Positions 8,450 through 17,246 of a DNA stretch of 36,489 bases are shown here, piece after piece. Within the stretch, counting starts at the first letter, position 1; every line of letters begins with the position of its first letter. A model generated the notes under the pieces. That model saw nothing but the letters and a program-made list of their open reading frames with translations. It made no database searches and was not told the origin of the DNA. Source of the stretch: Streptomyces afghaniensis 772. Its GTDB lineage: Bacteria > Actinomycetota > Actinomycetes > Streptomycetales > Streptomycetaceae. The stretch covers positions 1 through 36,489 of the forward strand of contig KE354210.1 in assembly GCA_000415505.1 (NCBI GenBank), given 5' to 3'. The translations under genes and the position numbers were made by a program.

Positions 8450-9952
8450 TCACCTCGGCCGCACACGCGGCCGGGCCTGCTCCGGCGCACCGCCGCGGAG
8501 TGGCGGCAGCGGTCTTGCCGAGGCGACGTCGTCACCACCGCGGAAGCACACGGCGACCAGCAAGCCCATCACCGCGGTGATGCCCAGAGCGTCGAAAGCC
8601 GGAAAGGTCACACCGGTGAGGAGAAGGGCGAGCAGGGCCGCTCGGCTGCCGATCCGGAGGGTGTGCCGCCGCCAGTCCTCCCCGGACGGGCCCCGCCGCA
8701 CGACCGCCGCTGCGATCACGAGCACGAGGAAGGCCGCCGCCGGTATCCCGATCTTCCATGCCAGCCAGAGGTAGCCGTTGTGGGCGAAGGGGGTCGTCAG
8801 GGTGTCGAACGTGTTGTCCTTGCTCCAGGTGATCGTGGCGCCGAAGCCCGATCCGGTCAGGGGCCGGCTTTTGATCTCGTCCAGGACGACCTGCGATTCG
8901 ATCACCCGGTACTCGTAGGACTTGTCGACCTCGAGTTGAGTGACCGAGACCAGGCGCTGCACGGCCGTTCGGATCTCGCCGGGTGCGAGCACGGCGAGGC
9001 ACACGAGCAGTGACACAGCACCGAGCGGCGCCCACTTCGCCGCGATCCGGCGCGCGTGGGCCCCCGACATCATCACCACGACGGCGCAGGCCACCACCGT
9101 GGCCACCCAGAAGGTCCGCTCGTACGTGAGCCAGAGGCAGATCGCGTTCAAGCACACGATCGCCGCCAACAGCCACCGGAGCGCGATCGACCGCACGCGA
9201 CCGGACACCAGCGCGGCCCACGCCAGCGTCACGGCGACCGGGTACGCGTACAGCCCGCCCTGCAGTGAACCGCGTTCCGACGAGGTGAGGTCCACGCCCT
9301 TGCGGACGCCGACATCGGCCGAGCTCGTGTAGTCGATGGAGAACCCCCACTGGATCAGCCCCCAGACCCCCAGAGCCAGCCCGAGAGCGATCAGTGCCCC
9401 GTCGAGACGTCGGCGGGCCGCCTTGTCACGAACCACCGGCCACGCCAGCACGAACGCGCCCACCCCGAGCATCACACGACGGGCCTCATGGCCCGCCTCG
9501 CTCACGGCGGCTCCGTGCGTTATTCCCCACACCAGGGCCCCGGTGACCACCAGGGCGACGCCCGCGGCGGCGAGAAGCGGCATGTCGGTCTCCAGCCGGC
9601 GCGTCAGGATCAGCCATCCGACCCGGCACAGTCCGAGGACGAGGAGGACGTCGACGAGCAGCAGCCCGGGCCGGCCGGACCCGCCGACGGCGGAGAACTG
9701 GTCCTGCACCTCGAAGGGCACCAACACCGTGACGGCGACCAGCACGGACAGGGCGGCGACCGGTGCCCCGAACGCCAGCGGGATCACCACGATCGCGGCG
9801 ACGGCCATGAGCGGCGCACCGGGTAGGAGGGCCCCGAACGCAAGTGCCGCCAGCACGGCGACGCACGTCGTGCCCAGGGCGCGACGGCCCGGTCCGGACG
9901 CGAGCGGCGGCGACGATGGCGCCCGCTTCCGTCCGGCCACTGCCCATGTCAC
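8450..9952 (-). CDS. O-antigen ligase / Wzy-type polymerase, multi-spanning membrane protein
   Basis: 500 residues from GTG 9952, which overlaps the TGA of the flippase gene (GTGA), indicating translational coupling. About ten or more hydrophobic helices are visible. The Wzy_C/O-antigen-ligase region contains LTYERTFWVATVVACAVVV and a large loop with SYEYRVIES, RPLTGSGFG and FAHNGYLWLAWKIG before the last helices. In a Wzx/Wzy pathway this protein would polymerise repeat units on undecaprenyl diphosphate on the outer face of the membrane; in a Gram-positive it could also transfer chains to an acceptor. Polymerase is the likelier role, since no other Wzy candidate is in the locus. Confidence 0.82.
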   Translation of the reverse strand: MTWAVAGRKRAPSSPPLASGPGRRALGTTCVAVLAALAFGALLPGAPLMAVAAIVVIPLAFGAPVAALSVLVAVTVLVPFEVQDQFSAVGGSGRPGLLLVDVLLVLGLCRVGWLILTRRLETDMPLLAAAGVALVVTGALVWGITHGAAVSEAGHEARRVMLGVGAFVLAWPVVRDKAARRRLDGALIALGLALGVWGLIQWGFSIDYTSSADVGVRKGVDLTSSERGSLQGGLYAYPVAVTLAWAALVSGRVRSIALRWLLAAIVCLNAICLWLTYERTFWVATVVACAVVVMMSGAHARRIAAKWAPLGAVSLLVCLAVLAPGEIRTAVQRLVSVTQLEVDKSYEYRVIESQVVLDEIKSRPLTGSGFGATITWSKDNTFDTLTTPFAHNGYLWLAWKIGIPAAAFLVLVIAAAVVRRGPSGEDWRRHTLRIGSRAALLALLLTGVTFPAFDALGITAVMGLLVAVCFRGGDDVASARPLPPLRGGAPEQARPRVRPR

Positions 9953-11406
9953 TGGGATCGCCTCCCGACGAAGGTCCGGAGCAGCAAGAGCCCCGACGCC
10001 GCCAGCCCGGCAGCGCCTGCGGCGCAGACGGCGACGCTGTCGGACGTCCCCGCGGCCCTCAGGGAGAAGAGCAGGGCGAAAGTCACCACCACCTGCCATG
10101 CCACCGCGGCCACGATCGGGCGCAGAGCATGCCAGAGGTCTCCGGGTGTGGTCCCGGCGAGCCGTGCACCGACGGTGGCATACACCGCCACGTACGGCAG
10201 GAAGACCACAACGTGCGCCAGTGCGGCCCCACGGATCCCGTCGATCGACACGAGGACCCACAGAGCGATGGCCGTAGCGATACAACGGGCGGCCATGACT
10301 TTCGCGCGGAAGTCGATGTGTCCGGTCCCGGAGAGCGCCTCACCTATGCAGTTGTCGATGGCGTAACCGATGCCGGCCAGCCACAGCACCTGGAAGGCGG
10401 TCACCATGCCCGCCCATTCGGGTCCCAGGACGGCCGGAAGCACCACCGGTGCGAGCAGGATGCCGGCCGGCAGCAGCGGCAGCAGGAGCGCCGACATCAG
10501 ACGCACGGACTGCACCGTCCGCTCCCCGCTGGTCTCAGGGCTGGACGCGGCGGCGGCGAAGAGCACCTTGCCGACCTGCTCCGAGAATTGCGTCGAGGGA
10601 GCCATGGCGATGGTGAAGGCCAGAGCGTAGAGACCGACGAGACTCGCATCGCTGGAGAGGCCGACCACCAGGTAGTCGAGGTTGGCGGCCAGCATCATGG
10701 TGACGCCGAACAGGAAGAACCACCGATTGGCGGTGCGCGCGTGGTCGGCGGCGCCGGAGGCGTCCGGCGCCGCCGGTCCATGCCGGAGACCGGGCAGACA
10801 CAGCGCGGTGGTGAGCACCGCCAGCAGACCGAACAACACCACTTGGCGCGCCACCAGCGACCAGACGCCCGCGCCGGCCAGGACCGCGGCCACGGCCACC
10901 GCCGCGGACACCATGTTGGCGACGGCCGTGGCCCAGGCGAGCCGCCGGAACCGCATCGACTTGTGCAGCAGCGCCGTGGGGACGACGGCGATCGCGTGCA
11001 GCGGCAGGCAGACGGCGAGCAGCGCGACGGCAGGCGCGTCTCCGCCTCCTGCGAAGGTGCCCACGAGGGGTCCTGCGGACGCCGCCATCGCTGCGGCGAG
11101 TCCTGCGGCGATGAGGAAGCAGCGCCAGAAGGCGCCTACGAGGTAGGCCCGGGTGAGACGCGGATGCACCATGATGCCGCCGTAGGTGCCGCGTTCCACC
11201 AGCAGGGTCGCTATGTAGACGACGGCTGTTCCGACCGCCACGGTCCCGAAGCTGGCCGGTGGCAGGCGTCGTGCGAGGAAGATGAGCGATCCATAGGCGA
11301 AGGCCTGGGCGACCAGATGACTTCCGGTCATCCATGAAGCGGAGGCGATCAGGCTGCGCCCGGTCAGCTCGCGCGGCCTGGGGACGCCCTTGGCGCTGAC
11401 GCTCAC
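9949..11406 (-). CDS. Wzx-like oligosaccharide flippase (MVF/MOP superfamily)
   Basis: 485 residues from GTG 11406, overlapping the TGA of the WecG-like gene (GTGA). About twelve to fourteen hydrophobic helices span the protein, with the usual start of this family: a basic segment, SLIASASWMTGSHLVAQ, then FLARRLPPASFGTVAVGTAVV. Mid-protein LGLYALAF-like and SEQVGKVLFAAAAS blocks also match Polysacc_synt/MviN-like exporters. It should flip undecaprenyl-diphosphate-linked repeat units across the membrane for the adjacent polymerase. Genes on both sides overlap it by one base-pair-sharing stop/start, so all three are made together. Confidence 0.87.
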   Translation of the reverse strand: MSVSAKGVPRPRELTGRSLIASASWMTGSHLVAQAFAYGSLIFLARRLPPASFGTVAVGTAVVYIATLLVERGTYGGIMVHPRLTRAYLVGAFWRCFLIAAGLAAAMAASAGPLVGTFAGGGDAPAVALLAVCLPLHAIAVVPTALLHKSMRFRRLAWATAVANMVSAAVAVAAVLAGAGVWSLVARQVVLFGLLAVLTTALCLPGLRHGPAAPDASGAADHARTANRWFFLFGVTMMLAANLDYLVVGLSSDASLVGLYALAFTIAMAPSTQFSEQVGKVLFAAAASSPETSGERTVQSVRLMSALLLPLLPAGILLAPVVLPAVLGPEWAGMVTAFQVLWLAGIGYAIDNCIGEALSGTGHIDFRAKVMAARCIATAIALWVLVSIDGIRGAALAHVVVFLPYVAVYATVGARLAGTTPGDLWHALRPIVAAVAWQVVVTFALLFSLRAAGTSDSVAVCAAGAAGLAASGLLLLRTFVGRRSQ

Positions 11407-12230
11407 GGCAGTGCCTGGCTGCCGGTCGACGTCGCGGATTCCCCGTCGCGCCGCCACCGCAGGCGCAGGGCGTCGACGGCCAGGCGAGCGGCGGGGGGAA
11501 CCCCCTGGACCAGGTAGCGGCGCCAGAGCCAGGGCTGTCTCGTGAGCCGCCAGGCCCACTCCAGGCAGAGCCGGCGCACGAGATCCGGGGGGCGTGTGCG
11601 ATCGCCGTTGATGAAATCGAAACTCGAGCCCACACCCACGAACCAGGTGCCCGGCAAGGCGGGGCGCAGATCGGTCATGACCGATACCTGGCTCGCGAAG
11701 GGCAGACCGAGGAACACGATGTCCGGGGACGAGGCGATCAGTGTGCGCGAGAGGGCCGCCAGCTCTCCGACCATGGTGTCGGGCCGGACGTAGCACGGGT
11801 AGGTTTCGGCACGCAGCCCCGGGGTCACCTGCGTGAGACGGTCGGCGGCCCGCTGTGCCTCGCCGGGGCGACCCCCTGCGAGCAGGACCGAGCGCCCGTG
11901 CGCACCTGCTCCCGCGGCCAGGGCCCGGAGCATGTCCGTGCCCGTGATCTGCTGGGGCGCCGGGGTTCGCTGGATCCGCAGCGCGACCACCAGCGGCATG
12001 CCGTCGGTGACGACGAGTTCGGTGTGTTCGAACACCCGCCGCAGATCCGGCGAGCGCCGGTACTGCCGCAAGATGTCGATGTTCGGCGTCAGCACTGTCC
12101 CGCCCCGGCCGTCCGCCAAGCTGTCGAACACCTGACCGACCGCCTCGTCCAGCGTCACCGCATGGATGGGCATGCCCATGAGACGTGGGATCCGCCGAGG
12201 CGGAGGCGCCCCGGGGGCAGGGAACGACAT
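11403..12230 (-). CDS. WecG/TagA/CpsF family glycosyltransferase
   Basis: 275 residues from ATG 12230, five bases after the Wzz stop; GGGAAG in the end of that gene serves as ribosome site. Family motifs: LTPNIDILRQYRRS, VVTDGMPLV (the conserved Thr/Asn/Asp region), ITGTDML, VLLAGGRPGEAQRAADRL, PDIVFLGLPFASQ, and the GVGSSFDFINGDRTRPP block, then a basic C-terminus (WRLTRQPWLWRRYL) that binds the membrane. WecG and TagA transfer N-acetylmannosamine(uronic acid) to undecaprenyl-PP-GlcNAc. The UDP-GlcNAc 2-epimerase in this locus would provide UDP-ManNAc, so ManNAc transfer is the best guess, not proven. Confidence 0.88.
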   Translation of the reverse strand: MSFPAPGAPPPRRIPRLMGMPIHAVTLDEAVGQVFDSLADGRGGTVLTPNIDILRQYRRSPDLRRVFEHTELVVTDGMPLVVALRIQRTPAPQQITGTDMLRALAAGAGAHGRSVLLAGGRPGEAQRAADRLTQVTPGLRAETYPCYVRPDTMVGELAALSRTLIASSPDIVFLGLPFASQVSVMTDLRPALPGTWFVGVGSSFDFINGDRTRPPDLVRRLCLEWAWRLTRQPWLWRRYLVQGVPPAARLAVDALRLRWRRDGESATSTGSQALP

Positions 12231-12235
12231 CGGAC

Positions 12236-13096
12236 TCACTTCCCGATGATTTCCGGTGAGGACACATCTGGCTCGCGTCTGGCGGTCGCGACGTCGTCGC
12301 TCTGCGCGCGGCGCCTGATTCGCTCGATCCCGACGGCTCCGAGAATGCCGAGGAACATCCCACCACCTGCCGCCAGGCCGATCATCACGGCCGCGGGCAT
12401 CTCCTTGACGCGCACCGCCGGACTGATCGAGTCGATACTCAGGGTGGGATCCGCGCCGCTCTCGCGGACGAAGTTGAGAAGTTGCAGCCTCCGGGACTCT
12501 TCCCCGGCGTTCGGATCCGCCGCGGTGTTCCTGGTCGCGAAGGCGATGCGGCGATCCAGTTGCGCGGAGATCGTCTGCCACCGATCCTTCAGAGCCGTCT
12601 GTGCGAACGTCCTTGCCAGGCGGACCGCCTGGTCCGGGTCGGCCCCTCGGGCGGTGACCTCGATCAGGTTCGTTTCGCCGACCGTGACGTCGACGGCAGA
12701 GCGGACGGATCCGGGAGTCCAGCGACCGCCGAGGGACTGGGCGGTCCCGAGCGCGACACGGTGGGAGTCCAGCACTCGCGCCACCGTGGAGGAGGTGCGG
12801 TTGGCATCGCCCGCATCGCGAACGAGGCTGGTTCCGAGGAATGTCTCGTCCGATTGCGCGAGAGGCGTGACCGGCATTCTCACGGTCGAACTGTAGGAAG
12901 GGGCTCGTGGCCCCAAGGCCACCACGCTCGCCACTACGGCGGCGAGCGTGGTGAGCACCACGAGTGGCCACCAGCGCACAACGTCGCGGATCCCGACAGC
13001 GCCCGAACGGGCGCCGCTGTCGTGTGGCGCTTCGGGCCGCTTGCCATCCGATGCCGTGGACGTCCCCAGGGGATGCCGATGCAGATCCGTGGTCAT
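12236..13096 (-). CDS. Wzz/YveK-type chain-length determinant protein
   Basis: 286 residues. ATG 13096 overlaps the TGA of the GT4 gene (ATGA). It has an N-terminal membrane helix (WWPLVVLTTLAAVVASVVAL), an external domain of about 150 residues with coiled-coil tendency, and a second helix near the C-terminus (MPAAVMIGLAAGGGMFLGILG), followed by a basic cytosolic tail. This two-helix layout with a Wzz-like start is that of polysaccharide co-polymerases that set chain length with Wzy. No Walker motifs are present, so there is no fused BY-kinase, and no separate kinase is in the locus. Confidence 0.8.
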   Translation of the reverse strand: MTTDLHRHPLGTSTASDGKRPEAPHDSGARSGAVGIRDVVRWWPLVVLTTLAAVVASVVALGPRAPSYSSTVRMPVTPLAQSDETFLGTSLVRDAGDANRTSSTVARVLDSHRVALGTAQSLGGRWTPGSVRSAVDVTVGETNLIEVTARGADPDQAVRLARTFAQTALKDRWQTISAQLDRRIAFATRNTAADPNAGEESRRLQLLNFVRESGADPTLSIDSISPAVRVKEMPAAVMIGLAAGGGMFLGILGAVGIERIRRRAQSDDVATARREPDVSSPEIIGK

Positions 13097-14205
13097 GCCG
13101 GCTGCCTGTATGCGAGAAGGTGCATGGTGACCGCCAGGTCCTCGTCGAGAGACGGATCGGGTGCCACGGCGCAGGCCAACTGCGCGTCGATGGCACGGTT
13201 GAGATCGTGCGGATCACCCGCCCGGAAGGTCCGCGAGGCAAGTTCCCGCAGGCCACCCACGTTCGCCGCGACGGTCGGGGTGCGCAGCTGACGGGCAACC
13301 GCGAGCACCCCGCTCTGGCTCGCCTTGTCATAGGGCAGGACGACGAGATCCGCCGCCGAGATCGCCGCCGCGAACTCTCCGAGCTCGAGGAACCCCACTC
13401 GTGCGACGACGTCGACGCCGTGGGCATGTGCGAGTTCTGCGCAGTGGGCCCACCCGCCACGGTCTTCACCCACGACGGCCAAGCGCCGGTTCGCGGGCCA
13501 CTGGCGAGCACTCTCGACAAGCACGTCGAGCCGCTTCTCGGGTCGGATGCATCCGGCGAAAAGGACGACGGACACGTCCGTGCCGGCACGCCACTCGTTG
13601 CGCCACGCGAGCCGCTCGTCGTCCGAGGCCGCAGGCACGAGCTGGACGAGCGGAGAACAGTGCCCCTCGAGACCGCGGCGGCGAAGGACCTCGACGTCCG
13701 CATGGGAGTAGACGATGACCTCGTGCGGGACTCGAAGGGCGAGCCGCAGCAACGCGCCGTCCACACGCCCCCGTCTCGAGAACGTGTCGTGCGGTGAGTA
13801 GACCACCAGACGATCCCTGAACCGCCCGACGCTCAGTGCGAGAAGTGTCAGGGCCCCCGCCGCGGCGATCCCCTGCACATGAAGGACCGCGCCGGGGGGT
13901 ACCGCGGCGTGAAGGTGCGGCAGCGTACGGCAGACGAACCTGCGGGCGATGGCGCTGGGGCGGCGAGCGCCGCCACGACGATCACGTGGCCACCACGAGC
14001 ACGGGCACAGGTCGACGCCATCGATGCGCACCTTTTCGTGCTCGTGCCCGGTGTGGAGCACCACGTGCCGGCCGGACTCGCCGAGGAGCTGACCGAGGCG
14101 GCAGGCATGCTGGAAGACCCCGGCGTATCCCGATGGTTCGAACAAGTGGATCTCGGGGCGGGCGGACCGGGTCATGCTCGCGCGGTCAGGGACGTGCCCG
14201 GGCAT
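13093..14205 (-). CDS. Family 4 glycosyltransferase, first gene of the exopolysaccharide operon
   Basis: GT-B fold enzyme: an N-terminal half with EIHLFEPSGYAGVFQHACRL and VLHVQGIAAAG, then the GT4 donor domain VVLFAGCIRPEKRLDVLVES, RLAVVGEDRGG, VARVGFLELGEFAAAISAADLVVLPY and SQSGVLAVARQL. I chose ATG 14205 (370 residues) over ATG 14175 because the bases before it (AACCCAGAGGGTCCGTCCCGG) align with the leader of the phosphoglycosyltransferase gene (AACCCAGAAGGACCTTCCCGAG), including the ribosome site. It heads eight leftward genes, overlapping the Wzz gene. Sugar specificity is unknown. Confidence 0.85.
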   Translation of the reverse strand: MPGHVPDRASMTRSARPEIHLFEPSGYAGVFQHACRLGQLLGESGRHVVLHTGHEHEKVRIDGVDLCPCSWWPRDRRGGARRPSAIARRFVCRTLPHLHAAVPPGAVLHVQGIAAAGALTLLALSVGRFRDRLVVYSPHDTFSRRGRVDGALLRLALRVPHEVIVYSHADVEVLRRRGLEGHCSPLVQLVPAASDDERLAWRNEWRAGTDVSVVLFAGCIRPEKRLDVLVESARQWPANRRLAVVGEDRGGWAHCAELAHAHGVDVVARVGFLELGEFAAAISAADLVVLPYDKASQSGVLAVARQLRTPTVAANVGGLRELASRTFRAGDPHDLNRAIDAQLACAVAPDPSLDEDLAVTMHLLAYRQPA

Positions 14206-14212
14206 CCGGGAC

Positions 14213-14248
14213 GGACCCTCTGGGTTGAACGGACCCTCTGGGTTGATT
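14213..14248. repeat. 18-bp tandem duplication in the leader of the GT4 gene
   Basis: GGACCCTCTGGGTTGAAC (14213-14230) is followed directly by GGACCCTCTGGGTTGATT (14231-14248), 16 of 18 identical. The corresponding leader of the phosphoglycosyltransferase gene has one copy, so this is a local duplication of the ribosome-binding segment. Confidence 0.85.
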
Positions 14249-14372
14249 CGGACGGGTTCGGGGCACATGCCAGCAGTCTGCGGTGGTGCCGAGGCGGGTT
14301 CATCGGTAACCGGACCCAACTTTTCACTGCGGGCTACCCAGATACGCCGAGCGACGAGCCCTTACTCGGAGC
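14249..14372 (-). promoter_or_regulatory. Conserved exopolysaccharide upstream element, copy A
   Basis: Read toward the GT4 gene, the core (14345 down to 14293) is GTATCTGGGTAGCCCGC, then AGTGAAAAGTTGGGTCC, then GGTTACCGATGAACCCGCC. Downstream is CAGACTG, then GCAT. Nearly the same sequence occurs upstream of wecB (copy B) and of the phosphoglycosyltransferase gene (copy C), in the same orientation to the gene. The AAAA and CCGATGA blocks, about 14 bases apart, resemble a sigma-WhiG/FliA promoter (TAAA, GCCGATAA). GGGNNNCCC and GGTT-N7-AACC symmetry could also mark protein binding sites. Confidence 0.65.
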
Positions 14373-14474
14373 GCCGGCCTCCGGCTGCCCGAAGCGGGCG
14401 TGAAGGCGTGCAGGCCCGAAGATCCTTAGACTGAAGGTGTTCGGATACACGACGCATCCACCCTGGGGACAGCC

Positions 14475-17096
14475 GTGACCGATCTTCTCGAACGCGGCGC
14501 CGTACTGCAGGATCTCGCAGACTGCCTGGACCAGGCCGAACTCGGCCACGGACAGCTGGTGCTGTTGCGCGGTGAGGCCGGTATCGGCAAGACCGCGGTC
14601 GTGCGGCGCTTCGCGGAGGAGATGGGCGGTGCGGGGCGCGCCCGGGTTCTGCTCGGGGCCTGCGACCCGCTCTCCGCGCCGCGCCCTCTGGGCCCCTTGA
14701 TGGACGTCGCCACGCTGCTCGGCCCGCCGGTGACCCAGGCCCTGGAGGCGGGCTTGCGTCGGCGTACCGACCCGGGCGGCATCTTCAGCGGAGTGCTCAC
14801 GGCGCTCGGCGGCCAGGCGGGAGGGCAGCCGACGCTGCTGGTGATCGAGGACCTGAACTGGGCCGATCAGGCCACTTTGGACCTGGTGCGCTTCCTGGCC
14901 CGGCGGATCGACCGGATCCCCCTCCTGCTCCTGGCCACCTACCGCGACGATGAGATCGGCTCCACACACCCGCTGGCGGCGGTACTGGGCGACCTCGCCG
15001 CTTTGGCTGCGGTCCACCGGTGCACCCTGGAGCCGCTGAGCCGCCGAGCGGTCGCCGATCTGACGGCCGCGGCCGGGCACCCGGTGGACGCCCACGAGCT
15101 GTTCAGCAACACGCACGGAAACCCGTTCTACGTCACAGAAGTCCTGGCAGCCCGCGCTCCCGGCGTCCCCGCCACTGTGCGCGAAGCGGTACTGGGCCGA
15201 ATAGCCCGGCTCCCGGACCGGGCCCGGGAAGCGGCGGAGACGGTGGCCGTCATCGGGCCCCGCGCGACCGAACCGTTGATCGCCGCCGTATCACGGGAGG
15301 CCGCCACGGGGCTGGAGGACTGCCTGGCATCGGGTGTGCTGCGCCCGGACGGTCCGGTGCTGTGCTTCCGCAACGAGCTGGCGCGCCGGGCCGTCTGGGA
15401 GTCGCTCCCGGTCTACCGGCGCGCCAGGCTGCACGGCCGCGTCCTGGCGGCCTTGCGCTCCGGACCGGTCGACCCGGTCGATCTCGCCCAGCTCGCCTTC
15501 CACGCCGAGCAGGCCGGGGACGAAGGGGCCGTGGCCGAGTACGCCCCGCGGGCAGCCTCCTACGCTGCGGCGCTCGGCTCGCACCGGGAGGCCGCCGAAC
15601 TGTACGGCCGCGCCGTGCGCAACCCGGCTTCCGCACCGTCCGCACAGCGTATCGAACTGCTCGAAGCCCAGGCGTACGAGAACTACGTGACCGGGAACGT
15701 TCCGGAGGCGATCGACGCCTGGGACGAAGCGGTCCTGCTGCGCCACGAGCAGGGCGACCGGCGCCGCGAGGCAGAGGACCTGCGCCGGCTCTCCCACATG
15801 CACTGGCTGGCGGTCCACCGGACGGACGCCTGGAGAGCGGGCCTGGACGCCGTGCGCGTGCTGGAAGGCGAGGACGCGCCCCGGGAACTCGCCTGGGCCT
15901 ACGCCCACCTCGCCCAACTGGCCTGCCTCGGCTACGACCCCGCGACGACGGCCGATTACGCGGGCAAGGCCACCGAACTGGGGCTGGGCCTGGGCGAACC
16001 CGCGCTGAAGGCCCATGCGCGTGTCTGCGAGGCCCTGGTGAACGTGGCCTGCCGCGGGCAGGGCTGGCCGAGTTTCGAGGACGCCTGGCACGCGGCCATG
16101 GCCGAGGAGGGCCTGACGGACGACGCCTGCAAGGTCGGAGCGGTGGCCTGCTGGACCGCGGCACTCCATCACGATCTGCCGCGCCTCGATCGACTGACCG
16201 TCCGCACCTGCGCGTACTGCCGCGAACACGAACTCCCGATGTTCCTCGTGCTGGCCCTCGGAACGGCCGGCCTCGGCATGCTGCACCGTGGCCAGTGGGC
16301 ACGGGCCGCCCAGAAGGCGGGCGACGTGCTCGACCGGAACCCCCAGCCGGTGCACCGGCTGCTGCCCTTGGTGACGTCAGCGCTGGTCAGGGCCCGCCGA
16401 GGCGAACCGGGGGTGTGGCCACTGCTGGACGAGGCACTCTCGTACGGCGAAGACGCGGATCTCTTCCTGGCGGGCCCGGTATGGGCCGCCCGCGCCGAGG
16501 CGGCCTGGCTCGAAGGGGACGACAGCCTCGCCGTGGCGGAGGCCGAACACGGTCTGAAGGCCGTCACCATCGACAGCGACCCCTGGCTCGTCGGCGGACT
16601 GCTGCGCTGGTCCCGGCTGACGGGCGGCGAACCCCCGCAGACGCGGGCGGCAGAGCCGTACGCCCTGGAACTGGCCGGGCAGTGGCGCGAGGCGGTGCGC
16701 GTGTGGGAGGAGCTCGGTTGTCCGTACGACGCGGCGCTGGCCCGCCTCGGCGGTGATGTACCCGCCATACGGCAGGCACTGGAGACCTTCCGCTCCCTGG
16801 GGGCCCGACCCGCTGCGGAGCGCGCCTGGGAACGCCTGCGGGCGGCCGGGGTGCGGCGCACCTCGTACGGCAAGCGCGCCTCGACGTGCGCCAACCCGTA
16901 CGGCCTGACCAAGCGGGAGCGGGAGGTCCAGCACCTGCTGCGCGAGGGACTCAGCAACAGGGAGATCGCCGCCCGGCTCTACATCACCCCCAAGACCGCC
17001 GCACATCACGTGGCCGCCGTGCTCGCGAAACTCGGCGTCCACACGCGCGAGGAGGCCGCCATCCCGCTTGACCAGGACCGGTCCGGACTCTCCTGA
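14475..17096 (+). CDS. LuxR-family LAL-type transcriptional regulator with AAA ATPase domain
   Basis: 873 residues from GTG 14475 with GGGGAC upstream. N-terminal AAA_16/LAL ATPase: Walker A LLRGEAGIGKTAVV near residues 30-43 and Walker B LLVIEDLNWAD near 121-131. The long alpha-helical middle is TPR-like. The C-terminal LuxR/GerE helix-turn-helix includes GLTKREREVQHLL, EGLSNREIAARLYI and KTAAHHVAAVLAKLGVHTR. LAL regulators are large ATP-dependent activators, often cluster-situated. It lies between the two halves of the exopolysaccharide locus and is divergent from the eight-gene operon, so it is the natural candidate to control the three shared upstream elements. That link is inferred from position only. 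Confidence 0.9.
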   Translation: MTDLLERGAVLQDLADCLDQAELGHGQLVLLRGEAGIGKTAVVRRFAEEMGGAGRARVLLGACDPLSAPRPLGPLMDVATLLGPPVTQALEAGLRRRTDPGGIFSGVLTALGGQAGGQPTLLVIEDLNWADQATLDLVRFLARRIDRIPLLLLATYRDDEIGSTHPLAAVLGDLAALAAVHRCTLEPLSRRAVADLTAAAGHPVDAHELFSNTHGNPFYVTEVLAARAPGVPATVREAVLGRIARLPDRAREAAETVAVIGPRATEPLIAAVSREAATGLEDCLASGVLRPDGPVLCFRNELARRAVWESLPVYRRARLHGRVLAALRSGPVDPVDLAQLAFHAEQAGDEGAVAEYAPRAASYAAALGSHREAAELYGRAVRNPASAPSAQRIELLEAQAYENYVTGNVPEAIDAWDEAVLLRHEQGDRRREAEDLRRLSHMHWLAVHRTDAWRAGLDAVRVLEGEDAPRELAWAYAHLAQLACLGYDPATTADYAGKATELGLGLGEPALKAHARVCEALVNVACRGQGWPSFEDAWHAAMAEEGLTDDACKVGAVACWTAALHHDLPRLDRLTVRTCAYCREHELPMFLVLALGTAGLGMLHRGQWARAAQKAGDVLDRNPQPVHRLLPLVTSALVRARRGEPGVWPLLDEALSYGEDADLFLAGPVWAARAEAAWLEGDDSLAVAEAEHGLKAVTIDSDPWLVGGLLRWSRLTGGEPPQTRAAEPYALELAGQWREAVRVWEELGCPYDAALARLGGDVPAIRQALETFRSLGARPAAERAWERLRAAGVRRTSYGKRASTCANPYGLTKREREVQHLLREGLSNREIAARLYITPKTAAHHVAAVLAKLGVHTREEAAIPLDQDRSGLS

Positions 17097-17132
17097 TGGC
17101 GAACACTCGAAGTGCGGTGACGGCCACTCCCG

Positions 17133-17212
17133 GTATCTGGGCATCCCGCCGCGAAAAGCTGGGTCCGGTTACCGATGAACCTGCCCCGAACACCCCCTCA
17201 GACTGGACGCAT
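17133..17212 (+). promoter_or_regulatory. Conserved exopolysaccharide upstream element, copy B
   Basis: The core 17133-17185 reads GTATCTGGGCATCCCGCC, then GCGAAAAGCTGGGTCC, then GGTTACCGATGAACCTGCC; CAGACTG at 17199-17205 and GCAT at 17209-17212 follow. It is oriented toward wecB, whose ATG is 34 bases further. It shares the core with copies A and C but diverges outside it, so it best defines the functional part of the element. Confidence 0.65.
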
Positions 17213-17246
17213 CTCTTGCCGGCGCCGGACGTAGGAGTGGTGGCAC

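Noticed and set aside
14213-14372. Insertion sequence or MITE as origin of the shared upstream elements
   Set aside because: No transposase and no terminal inverted repeats were seen; all copies keep a fixed orientation and distance to their genes, which fits promoters better.
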